Position numbers and translations under genes: made by a program
The notes under the pieces: generated by a model
Told to the model about the DNA's origin: nothing
The model's input: only the letters and a program-made list of their open reading frames with translations
Database searches by the model: none
Origin: G963668185 sp965237445
GTDB taxonomy: Bacteria > Chloroflexota > Dehalococcoidia > Lucifugimonadales > G963668185
NCBI GenBank assembly: GCA_965237445.1
Contig: OZ250142.1
Span: 1-64,000, forward strand
DNA: 64,000 nucleotides
Direction: 5' to 3'
Shown: positions 17,888 to 26,182 of the stretch, in pieces
Layout: each line of letters opens with the position of its first letter
How positions within the stretch are numbered: the stretch's first letter is position 1

Positions 17888-18502
17888 TCAGGCTCCGCGA
17901 GCGGCTCCGGTCATGGCGTTGACGGCGGCGGCTATCAGCGCGGCGGACATAGACCCCTCCGCCTGATCCGGCTCCTGAGCCACGGAGAGGCCCGCCGTGG
18001 GCCACTGAAAGGCTTCTCCGCCACACGCGGTGGCCACCACGACGTTTCGCATGCCTCCTCCGGGTGCTCCGAAATCCTCGTGACGCAGCGACGCGCCGTC
18101 GGCTGAGTACCCCAGGTCGGCGACCGCCTCGATGGATTTGCGGAGTGCGGCATCGAGGACGTGCGGTGAGTCTATCACGACGCATAGGGGCCGCTTGACG
18201 CGGACGACCCGCATGACCTCCTCCAGCGCATCGTCACCCATTTCGGGCACGCCCGCGATCAAGACCTCGTGGTCGGGCAACTCGCTGGCGACGACGGGGG
18301 ACGACCAATGGCCTTCGTTAGAGGGAGGACCTGCGTTGACGACCTCCAAGCCGAGAGCCCTTGCCGCCAATTCGAAGCCGCCGACCCCCAGCCCCAAGCA
18401 GGCACACCGGAGTGCGCCTTCGGGCAAGGAGCGCCGTGGTTCGAGCAAGGCGTCCGCCGCCTCGTCCAGTCCGTACACTTGTGGTAGCTGCGATTCGCTC
18501 AT
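17888..18502 (-). CDS. degenerate cytosine-C5 DNA methyltransferase homologue
   Basis: The order of motifs is that of a Dcm-type enzyme: CLGLGVGGFELAARALGLEV fits SAM motif I, DHEVLIAGVPEM fits motif IV, VKRPLCVVIDSPHVL fits motif VI, and HEDFGAPGGGMRNVVVATA fits motif VIII. The catalytic Pro-Cys of motif IV is replaced (GVPEM instead of GxPCQ), the ENV of motif VI is absent, and the QRR of motif VIII is lost. At about 204 residues it also lacks a target-recognition domain. Methylation is therefore unlikely; a regulatory or decoy role is a guess. The start is uncertain: upstream frames reach 18532. Confidence 0.55.
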   Translation of the reverse strand: MSESQLPQVYGLDEAADALLEPRRSLPEGALRCACLGLGVGGFELAARALGLEVVNAGPPSNEGHWSSPVVASELPDHEVLIAGVPEMGDDALEEVMRVVRVKRPLCVVIDSPHVLDAALRKSIEAVADLGYSADGASLRHEDFGAPGGGMRNVVVATACGGEAFQWPTAGLSVAQEPDQAEGSMSAALIAAAVNAMTGAARGA

Positions 18503-18658
18503 GCGACGCATGGAATCACGCCGACTGGTCAAGCGACAATCCCCTTCCGCTGCGAACCCGTTTGCTACTATGGAACTGTCCCACCCTCATCAGGGAACAT
18601 TATGGACGAGAAGGGGGTGGTTGCGGGTGGCCATTCGAAACACCAAGCCAATGATATG

Positions 18659-18706
18659 GACGCCTCTCCGCGATTAACCCCGGGAATACCCGCGCGGAGA
18701 GGCGTC
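18659..18706. repeat. 14-bp perfect inverted repeat
   Basis: GACGCCTCTCCGCG (18659-18672) and CGCGGAGAGGCGTC (18693-18706) can form a strong stem with a 20-base loop. It is intergenic, upstream of the methyltransferase homologue. There is no T-run on either side, so a simple terminator is not supported. An operator or cruciform is possible. Confidence 0.6.
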
Positions 18707-18770
18707 ACCCCACGCAGGGACGGGATCACGCCTAGCTAAGTTGGGCAACATAGTTTCGTCGCACAAGGCG

Positions 18771-19081
18771 TTACCGTCTGCGCCTAGTTATGGCGGTCCG
18801 AATCGACTCCGGCAACGGGTCGGGGGACGCCGCCAGCGCCTTGTAGGTGAGCCGCACGCCGTCCATCCTCTTCATCAGGTGAATTATGGCTGCGAGACCG
18901 TCCGGGTTGCCCAAGCTCTGGCGATAGGCGAGCTCGTGATGTAGCGGTGCATGTGGTGGAAGCTTATCCAGTGGTACGTACCCATGTTCGCGCGCTTAAC
19001 TTGGGCCCAGAAGGACTCTATCCCGTCGGTGTGCGCGTCTCCCCACACGTACTCGCTAGAACTAACTCTATAACAGAGCAT
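18771..19081 (-). pseudogene. IS1595-family transposase, C-terminal remnant
   Basis: DGIESFWAQVKRANMGTYHW and FHHMHRYI match the end of the ISXO2-like DDE domain, with the final catalytic E in GIESFW. A frameshift near 18915 separates this from the expected tail, which reads NPDGLAAIIHLMKRMDGVRL and TYKALAASPDPLP in the next frame to a TAA at 18771. The N-terminal two thirds of the gene are missing. Confidence 0.75.
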
Positions 19082-19140
19082 CAGGCTGCATCAATTCGCG
19101 AACGTACAGGTCGTCGCGGAGCGGCTCACCACAGGAAAGG

Positions 19141-19641
19141 CTACTCGCTGCCCGGCCCAATCTCCAACCTCACAGTGCCCAACGCCCAGTTGGAAACAGT
19201 ACGCTCAGCCACGTCAACCGTGATGTCCACTGGGACATGCGCTGCATAGTTGGTATTCCCCAAGGCAGGCAAATCTATCTCCCCAGTAAAGATCGTGCTG
19301 GCGGTCACGACGAAGTCCCCGCCAGACAGTGGGACGGCGACTGAAACCTCGAAGGCCAGACCTTCCTCGACCTGTACATTCAGCGAGGCGACCAACAGAG
19401 CGGATGCCGCGCTTCTAAGCAGGGACGGGACGACCTCAAGGTGTTCGGCCAATTCTGGCGATTCCTTCACAGCCTCAGCGACCGCCGCCGCCAAGTCATC
19501 GCCGCTGGATGCAAGCCAGGCGGCTGCAATCTCTAGGGCGCTCTCTCCGGGGTTGGCGGGTTCCTCAGTCGCCTCGACAACCGGCTCTTCCGTCGCCACA
19601 GACTCCGATGCCTCCGAAGGGCCGGAAGTTGGCAGAGGCAC
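19141..19641 (-). CDS. hypothetical protein with a low-complexity Glu/Pro N-terminus
   Basis: The given start (GTG at 19641) begins PLPTSGPSEASESVATEEP. Upstream in the same frame a Cys-Gly5 stretch encoded by a GGT tandem repeat looks like the mature start of a lipoprotein, but no signal peptide precedes it in frame; a slip in the repeat may have separated them. The body has an alpha-helical segment (AWLASSGDDLAAAVAEAVKE) and a beta-rich C-terminus (FEVSVAVPLSGGDFVVTAS). No family is recognised. Confidence 0.5.
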   Translation of the reverse strand: MPLPTSGPSEASESVATEEPVVEATEEPANPGESALEIAAAWLASSGDDLAAAVAEAVKESPELAEHLEVVPSLLRSAASALLVASLNVQVEEGLAFEVSVAVPLSGGDFVVTASTIFTGEIDLPALGNTNYAAHVPVDITVDVAERTVSNWALGTVRLEIGPGSE

Positions 19642-19812
19642 GGCTGGCTCCGAGACATCTCCACCACCACCACCACAACGATTTTCGCCATTGTGCCTGC
19701 TTCCTGTTTGACTGCTAGATTCGCCAGTTCCAATCTGTCAAACCCACGTGGGTTTCGCCCAGGTGGAATGTCTGGACAGGCAAACACTCACCGTAGGGAG
19801 TAAGCGAGTTGC

Positions 19813-20225
19813 TTAGACGCGAAACCACCATATCGCTACCGGCACGAATAGCACTGCCAATACTGCAAGCGCGATCTTCTCTTGGTTTGTAACGCGCGGT
19901 CGTGGCGATCTGGACCGCGTTCTCCTGTACAAATCATAATGGCCAACCAAAACAAAGGCGAGGCTGCAAATAACATTAGCGCCATGCCGAAGAACCTAGC
20001 CCCGGTGGCGTGGGAAACAACACCTGACAGGGGGAGGAGAATCGCCACAAACACCAACATCACGAATGAAACGGCAACAATGCCGTCCGCAACTGTAAGC
20101 TAGGTTCGTTCACGTCTGTGGGCCATGACAAGTTCACGGTTGATTCTCCACCCCAGAGCGGCGACTTGAAGGCCCATTAGCATGGACGCTGCGGGCCACA
20201 GGTCTGTTAGAGCGGTTTCGGCCAT
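19813..20225 (-). pseudogene. small multi-span membrane protein, with an internal TAG and a frameshift
   Basis: ATG at 20225 has a strong AAGGAGG. The frame reads METALTDLWPAASMLMGLQV-like sequence for 41 codons to a TAG (20100-20102), then continues in the same frame through two membrane helices (FVMLVFVAILLPLSGVV and FFGMALMLFAASPLFWL). A frameshift near 19945 follows, after which the neighbouring frame gives a basic loop and a last helix (IALAVLAVLFVPVAIWWF) to 19813. Either this is one decayed gene or the first 41 codons are a separate peptide. Confidence 0.5.
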
Positions 20226-20406
20226 TTGAGCCTCCTTAGCACTTCAGCAAGTGATTTACTGGACCAGGCAGCGACTTAGGACATTTTAGCCAACTGGACC
20301 AGTTCCCAGAAGAGTTCCCATCCCCTTGAAATGGACACACCATACGCTGTTAGAGTACGGTCCATTCTCGCCGGTTCCACGTTCCCGCTCACCAGTAGGA
20401 GTAAGT

Positions 20407-21136
20407 TTGCTCAGACTAGCCATCGCCGCCGCCCTTATCGTCTCCCTTTGCCTGTCGTGTTTAGAGGACCTCGAGGTAGTGAGGGTGGGGACTGAAGGAG
20501 CTTACCCGCCTTACAACTTCATCAACGAAGACGGCGAGATCGACGGGTTCGACCGGGAGCTGGGAGACGAACTCTGCAAGCGAGCCTCTCTCGAATGCAC
20601 GTGGGTCCTGAACGAGTGGGAAACCATCATCAACAATCTGGTGGCCGACGAGTACGATGCCATTATCGCGGGGATGTACATAACCGCCGAGAGGGAAGAG
20701 GTGATCGACTTCACCCAGGCGTATGTCCCTGCGACGCCGTCAGTGTATGTCGCACTGGCGGGATCCGGCGAAGACGCAGCCAACGGCAGAGTGGCCGTTC
20801 AGGTTGAGACCGCCCACTTCGACTACCTGACGGGGGCCGGAATACCGTTTGCTGAATATCAGACCACAGACGAACTCATTGAGGCCGTGCTGAGTGGAGA
20901 GGCGGACGTTGCCCTTGTCTCCCGCGAGTTTGCCGTTGGCAGCATCGCGGCGGAGAAGCGACAGGCTGGCGGTCGTCGGCGCCGAAGTGCATGTTGGCTC
21001 CGGCGTGGGAATCGGCGTCCGGGAGGACGACGTGGTACTAAAGAGGAAGCTGGACAGCGCGATCACGTCGATGAAGGAAGACGGCTCGTTGGACGACCTT
21101 ATCAAGGAGTGGTTCGGCGAGGACCTCTCGAACTAG
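20407..21136 (+). pseudogene. amino-acid ABC transporter solute-binding lipoprotein (SBP_bac_3), frameshifted
   Basis: TTG at 20407 after AGTAGGAGTAAG gives a lipoprotein signal (LAIAAALIVSLCLSC). The mature part has the family signature VGTEGAYPPYNFINEDGEID and GFDRELGDELCKRASLECTW, followed by YDAIIAGMYITAEREEVIDF. A frameshift near 20955 sends the frame into an Arg-rich tail; the other frame resumes SDRLAVVGAEVHVGSGVGIG and ends SMKEDGSLDDLIKEWFGED at 21136. The repaired length is normal for the family. No permease or ATPase gene is nearby, so it was an orphan receptor for a polar amino acid or similar ligand. Confidence 0.8.
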
Positions 21137-21290
21137 GGTATCTACATCCCTCGCCGTGATCGGAAGGGCGAGGCGTCCTCGCTGGCCTTCTTACGCCGCC
21201 GCTTCCGTTCCTCGAGAGACAGGGGCAGTGGACTTATGCAACTCCCGTTCATCTGCGCAGCCCCTAGACAGCCCCCCTCTCGCGCGTGAT

Positions 21291-22232
21291 ATGGGGGAAC
21301 CGCAACGTTTCCGTAGAAATCCGACAGTCCATGTATACGCTCATGGACATGTTGAACGTCACGATGATCACCATGGCTTGGAGCTCTATCAGGAAGGAGT
21401 CCCGAAAGCACACATAGCCCAGCGCCTTGGGAAACACCGAGAGACCATCCACCTGTGGATAGGCGGGATTGAACATGAAGGGCTGCTCCCCTTTCTCGAC
21501 CGCTACCAGCAGGCGAAGAAGGGTCCACGCCCGAAGCGGCAGGTAGACCCTACCGTGAAACGGTGGGTGTGGGCCATCAGAGAGCGCGAGTCAGGATGCT
21601 GCGGAAGAAGATCGCCTACTTCCTTGAGCGGGAGCACGGGATGCGTCTATCCGTGCCGAAGATCTACGAGATTCTCCGGGAGAAGTACGTGATCCGCTCC
21701 AAGTGGAAGAAGAACCGGCGGCGGGGACCGGTCCCTGTCGCCAGTGGCCCACGCCAGGTAGTCCAGATGGACACCGTCATGTTCGGCAGCCTGTTCGCCT
21801 TCACGGCCATAGACATCTACACGAGGGAGGCGGACATCCTGGTGGCGCCGGCGCTCACGGCCGCCTATGGGCGCGCCTTCCTGGAACAGACCATGACACG
21901 GCGCTTCGACGGCTGGGTAGAGTTGATCCAGACCGACGGCGGCAGTGAGTTCAAGGAGTTGTTCGCGCACCACGTATTGACCTACTGCCAGCGGCATCGG
22001 GTGGCCCGGCCCTACAAGAAGAACGAACAGGCCTACATCGAGAGCATCAAACCGGACAGTACGTAAGGAATGCCTCGGCTGGTTACACTACCGGCTTGAA
22101 GACTTGCCTGAGTGCCAGATGAACGTGGATGCATTCCTTCAGCGCTACCATTACCACCGACCACACCTAAGCCTCGGGTTACAACCACCACTCAAGAAGG
22201 GAGAATCGGCACTGTCGGATTTCTACGGATAA
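21291..22232 (+). pseudogene. IS481-like (rve) transposase, several frameshifts
   Basis: GLELYQEGVPKAHIAQRLGK begins a helix-turn-helix. After WVWAIRERESGCCG the frame shifts near 21600 to KKIAYFLEREHGMRLSVPKI, then the integrase core VVQMDTVMFG, LIQTDGGSEF and QAYIES. A second shift near 22045 leads to FNRTVRKECLGWLHYRLEDL and HYHRPHLSLGLQPPLKKGES, ending at 22232. The D, D, E triad is recognisable across the frames. No clear terminal repeats were found. Confidence 0.7.
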
Positions 22233-23383
22233 TACTGCGGATTAATATCCTACTATTGCAGGCTCTCCGTCAAACCGCTGTCCGTCTATGTACGTCAGCA
22301 GGCAGCAAGGGGGCGTCAGTGGACGAACTCTCAGCAGTGGTGCCACGCCGTCGGTCTCACTGGCAAAGCGGTTGCCGGGGGTCTCGTGACCACTTGTCTT
22401 CGCGGTGGCGCAGATCTGATAATGGGGACTGGGCCGCCCTGACCGTCCCCTGTTGAAGGCAAGCGCCGACCTCGGCAAAATCGACGAGCTTCCAACCCGC
22501 TGAGCCGGAGCTCGCAAGGGAGTTACCCTGGGCTGGCCGTCCCCTTCCTATATCAGCACCTCCCAGCGAAAAGTTCGCAAATCGGTACGCCTTGGCCCGC
22601 TAAAGGGGACTCGAACTTTGTCGTGTAAGACAGAGAAGATTCTGAGTAGGCAGAAAATCGTTTGTGCATGAGTAGGGCAGCATCTCGCTGCACTTGCTCC
22701 CTAAGCATCGCACAAGTCCCGCCATTGATCCAAACTAGGAACCGGATGAACAAGCACCGTCGCAAACGAACGTCTAACGTCGGTCGGCTGAGCGCGGTCC
22801 AATAACATCCGTTAGCTACGACCCGCTACCGTCGCAAACGTGGTTACAGCGCCGAAACTCTAGTTGGGGGGTTTGCGACGGTTCTCTTGGCAGGTTCATC
22901 TTGCTGAACAGAGAGTTGGCCATGTTTCATTTCGTGGTCTCAACCAATCATCGAAGTTTGCCCATGGCCTCTTGAAGACAGCCTCTCCTCACCGATCAGC
23001 GATCTGAGTGAGCGTTTAGCGAAGCCAACCATGTTCGGCTTTTCATGATGTCCGCTGCATCCCAACCCGCACTAAGCAGTGCCATCCAACCACTACAAGT
23101 CCGTTCAGAAGGCCTCGAGGCTCTCTCCCATCTCAAGGTCTGCTGTGAGTTCATCTAGGAACCCCACACGCATTTGCTACCGCGATTGCGAGCACTGCAT
23201 GTACCATTCGCCGTCCATCGCTCACTCCCAGCCGGGCAAGTGATTGGCCACTGGCATCAGCACGCAGACGCTGACGACGACGAAGGTGAGAATCGTTGCA
23301 ACCAGCGGACCATGAATGCCTATGCGCCCAAGACCAGCTCCTCGTAGGATTCCCGATGAGCTTGAGGCGCAACCTTCCTTCTT
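22233..23383. other. 1.15 kb without a recognisable gene
   Basis: Open frames here are short, overlap on both strands and look random in composition. The only ordered feature I see is the ACCGTCGCAAAC repeat listed separately. This may be eroded mobile-element DNA. Confidence 0.5.
22756..22882. repeat. three copies of a 12-mer, one inverted
   Basis: ACCGTCGCAAAC occurs at 22756-22767 and 22828-22839, and its exact reverse complement GTTTGCGACGGT at 22871-22882. The last two form an inverted repeat around 31 bases. The role is unknown: an element end or a protein-binding site are possible. Confidence 0.5.
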
Positions 23384-23626
23384 TCATTGTCGGCGCATGT
23401 GCAGGGTGGCCCGCAGTTTGTCGAGCCTTATGTGCATGACTCGCCATACTTGTCCTTCACTGGCATCTGACTTGACTCGCTCAAGAGCATCGACCATCTC
23501 CTCGACGACCTCGGAAAGCGTGAGCCTCAGACCCCGATGATAACTGCCGTCTATCTCGGCGCCTTCCCTGGCAACAAGGAAGGCGAGCAGTCTTGCCGCG
23601 TAATCGTATGCGAGGTCAGTTTCCAC
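23384..23626 (-). CDS. 80-residue helical protein of unknown function
   Basis: GTG at 23626 directly follows the TAG of the exonuclease gene, so it is probably translated by re-initiation. The product is mainly helical (LAYDYAARLLAFLVAREGAE and LSEVVEEMVDALERVKSDAS). It could be a partner of the exonuclease. No family is recognised. Confidence 0.6.
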   Translation of the reverse strand: METDLAYDYAARLLAFLVAREGAEIDGSYHRGLRLTLSEVVEEMVDALERVKSDASEGQVWRVMHIRLDKLRATLHMRRQ

Positions 23627-24214
23627 CTAAGAGACCTCTGATGCGGCCATGTGGCGCAGGACGGCCAACGCCATCCTCGCATCTCCCAAAGCGCTGTGAG
23701 CAGCGCCTTGCCACTTGAGCCTACACTGCTCCGCGGCGTTCTCCAGTGATTGGAAGGTGTATGAGCCATGGTAGTCGTTCCAGGCGCCCCAGTACTCGGC
23801 GAATAGCTCCATGATGCAGTGCGTGTTGCGACGACCGCGCCAGGCGTGGTTGGTCGTGGAACTCTGATCGAGGAGGCGCAGGTCGAAGGTGGCATTGTAT
23901 GTTGCCAGAGGCGTTCTCGAATTCAGCAATTGGCCCAGGCAACCAGCAATGAACGAGGCCACACTAGGCGCCTTCTTAACGTCTACATTGGTGATGCCGT
24001 GAATCCGGGTGGCGTCCACTGGAATCTTGCGGCGAGGACGCACTCGTGAGTTGACGACTGTCCTGCAGTCCCGGTCCACGGCCGCAATCTCACAGACCTC
24101 GTCGTCATCACGGAATCCGGTCGTCTCAGCGTCGAGCACGATCAGCTTTCGGCTGGTCACCAGTTCTCTAGCTTTCAGGATCGCTCCTTCCCGATCAGCC
24201 CCGAAATCCACCAC
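23627..24214 (-). CDS. DnaQ-like 3'-5' exonuclease (DEDDh)
   Basis: VLDAETTGFRDDDEVCEIAA is motif Exo I with the D-x-E pair. RIHGITNVDV follows as in DnaQ. YNATFDLRLL is Exo II, and HSALGDARMALAVL is Exo III with the catalytic His and Asp. At 195 residues it is the size of stand-alone DnaQ/RNase T-type enzymes, which trim single-stranded DNA or RNA 3' ends. The start is GTG with AAAGGAG upstream. It is intact and followed immediately by a small helical gene. In an accessory region it may belong to a defence or mobile-element module; that is inference. Confidence 0.85.
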   Translation of the reverse strand: MVDFGADREGAILKARELVTSRKLIVLDAETTGFRDDDEVCEIAAVDRDCRTVVNSRVRPRRKIPVDATRIHGITNVDVKKAPSVASFIAGCLGQLLNSRTPLATYNATFDLRLLDQSSTTNHAWRGRRNTHCIMELFAEYWGAWNDYHGSYTFQSLENAAEQCRLKWQGAAHSALGDARMALAVLRHMAASEVS

Positions 24215-24408
24215 CTAGAGTCTCCTTTCCGTTCGGTGGGCCAAGTGAGTGAAGCAGCCGAGGTAGGGCGGCCGTGTGGGGATGTTCCGAGTCCTTTCAG
24301 TCAGTCGATTTCGCTGCCATTGCTTTTAACATGGTGGCAGTGGCTCTTGTCTCACCATCGTAGCAGGTGACCCTTTAGCGCATAGCCGTACGGACTTCAG
24401 CCTGGTTC

Positions 24409-24644
24409 TTACCGGAAAGTCTGTTTGTCGGCAGTTCTCACGGCTGCCAAAAGCGCTCTTGTAAGGTCAATTTCCTCATCAGGCGTGAAGGAGATTGTGC
24501 TGGGTCCTGCCTGGACCGGCTCGGGACCGACGCTGATTTCAATGTACCTGTGTCTGTCCTCCGGGTACTCTGTGATGTGGCGTCCTTCCCTCGGCGGCCG
24601 GGACACTCACACAGCACGGTGCGTTCGATGTCCGTCAACTTCAT
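24409..24644 (-). pseudogene. small protein of about 75 residues, probably frameshifted
   Basis: ATG at 24644 begins KLTDIERTVLCECPGRR; the more protein-like sequence then lies in the neighbouring frame (RHRYIEISVGPEPVQAG and TISFTPDEEIDLTRALLAAV) to 24409. This may be one gene with a shift near 24600 or a gene starting at GTG 24606. It lies 14 bases after the gene at 24658. Function unknown. Confidence 0.35.
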
Positions 24645-24657
24645 GGCTGAAACTGAC

Positions 24658-25065
24658 TCACTCATTCACGATGTATCGGAGGATCGACACATCTTCGTCT
24701 GTACCGGTCAGCGAAGAGGATACTGGTTCTCCATCGTAGTCGAAGACAAGCTGACGCAGATGGGCGTTCGACAGGAAACCTCCCTCAATGATGCCTTTGA
24801 ACTCCCCGCTCTTGACGCGCCTGGATAGTTCGCCAGACAAGTATTGGGCAAAACTGCTTCGACTACCGATTCCTCGTCCACCAACTGGCACCGGAAACCG
24901 TGAACGCACGTCTTCGTGATGTCGCAACAGGAGGATTGCTAACTGATAGCCCGTTGCAAACGATCTTCCAAGGTGATGGCGATCACGGCCCCCGTAAGTG
25001 AGATTCTTGAGTATGTCAATTGTCTTCGTGCCAATTGACAACTCATCCCATAGCGATTGGGTCAT
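24658..25065 (-). CDS. 136-residue protein of unknown function
   Basis: ATG at 25065 follows GAGGAGGCCCGGA, which decides the start over an upstream frame reaching 25125. The sequence is soluble, with a His/Arg-rich middle (GGRDRHHLGRSFATGYQLAI) and an acidic end (VFDYDGEPVSSSLTGTDEDV). No motif is recognised. It appears to be the first gene of a short leftward pair. Confidence 0.55.
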   Translation of the reverse strand: MTQSLWDELSIGTKTIDILKNLTYGGRDRHHLGRSFATGYQLAILLLRHHEDVRSRFPVPVGGRGIGSRSSFAQYLSGELSRRVKSGEFKGIIEGGFLSNAHLRQLVFDYDGEPVSSSLTGTDEDVSILRYIVNE

Positions 25066-25133
25066 TCCGGGCCTCCTCAAGGCAAAGTTGGCAAAGCCTA
25101 CTCGATTTCGGCCATCTCTACCCATACCCTCAG

Positions 25134-25322
25134 TCAGTGATAGTTAGAGCCAAAGGGAATTTCAGTAGCCATGATGGTGTCGCAGATCCCTAGTCCGCCC
25201 CAGGTGTTTAGGGCCGTCATTCTCGCAACATCGTGAGGCTTCGCGAGCGTCATCCTATCCGTGGATTCCATCGCTTTGTCAAACAGGTCAGCCTTGTCGG
25301 CGCGCCGGACCGCGAAGGTCAA
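25134..25322 (-). CDS. possible small protein
   Basis: The frame (KADLFDKAMESTDRMTLAKP then HDVARMTALNTWGGLGICDT) looks moderately protein-like, but no ribosome binding site supports any of its starts. Between 25323 and 25621 I see no gene. Confidence 0.25.
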   Translation of the reverse strand: MTFAVRRADKADLFDKAMESTDRMTLAKPHDVARMTALNTWGGLGICDTIMATEIPFGSNYH

Positions 25323-25621
25323 AGTGATGGAATCGCTTTGTATCTGCGTGAGCTCAACGCATCAGCGTCAGAGGATATCCGGTACTCTCCTTAGCTCACG
25401 GGCGCGGGCTGGAAAGGACTGTCAGAGGACTTGCCGAACAGCACACAAAGGGAAGATGGGGTGCCGACCAAAGCAGTCAGAACATCGACCGCGGCGGACA
25501 GTCTGATCAAGGTCCGCCGTGAGAAGAGTGTGCATATCTCCTATTAGCTTAGCGGATGCGTTCAAGACAGGCCGATCTGCGGCACGATGGCCATCTGCAG
25601 TGCTTCCTTCTGGTTGACAGC

Positions 25622-26182
25622 CTACGGTTCCCAGATGGATATTGCCTCGACCTCTTTCGGCAGAAGGCAGCTTCTCATCCTGTACCAAGCAGTTAAAGAC
25701 ATGCGGTAGCCCGTCTCTTCAAGCTTACATATGACCGTTATTTTCCTGCCAGCCGTGGCTTCGAAGAGGCCATCCGACCGGCTGTGGAATCGCAGGTCCT
25801 CATCAATGGCGATCTTGCCCTCAGAACTTCCTGCAAAGAATTCCTCGTCGGTGGCCTTGAGTTCTTCAAGAACCACCGTCGAGGCTCCCACGCTCAGAAC
25901 CTTGCCTTCGACCTGCAGCCATTTGTCCGAGTAGTTGTTGCTGAACCGATGCCGGTTGCGCTCGAACTCTTTAGCAAGTTCCTTGGCGGTTATGCGAATG
26001 GGGTCGGTCTTTCTGTCGCCTGACTGTGCGTCGGGAGATGTACCCGTGGATGTATTCGAAGCGGTCGCGTCGTCGGATGCCTAGGCAGGGCTTCCTGCAT
26101 CGTCCCTCGGGGTCATTTCAAGAAACTCACATCCAGTCAACGCCAATATGGCCACAACAGTTAGTAGCAGTCCGATTCTCAT
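25622..26182 (-). pseudogene. OB-fold (tRNA_anti-like) lipoprotein with an internal TAG
   Basis: ATG at 26182 begins a lipoprotein signal (RIGLLLTVVAILALTGC). A linker with an in-frame TAG (26081-26083) follows, then in the same frame RITAKELAKEFERNRHRFSN, KWLQVEGKVLSVG, and alternating strands to GRKITVICKLEETGYRMSL. The pattern ELxxxFxxN, then W-x-x-V-x-G-x-V, fits the tRNA_anti-like OB-fold family of secreted proteins. The frame is otherwise uninterrupted over 187 codons, so the stop looks recent. Confidence 0.55.

Noticed and set aside
22605..22616. GGGGACTCGAAC, matching 12 bases of the tRNA-Ala T-arm, as a second attachment site
   Set aside because: The match does not extend to the rest of the tRNA 3' end and T-arm sequences recur by chance.
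14437..26083. Genome-wide reassignment of TAG
   Set aside because: TAG is the natural stop of several intact genes in the window, for example the permease at 248 and the exonuclease at 23627.
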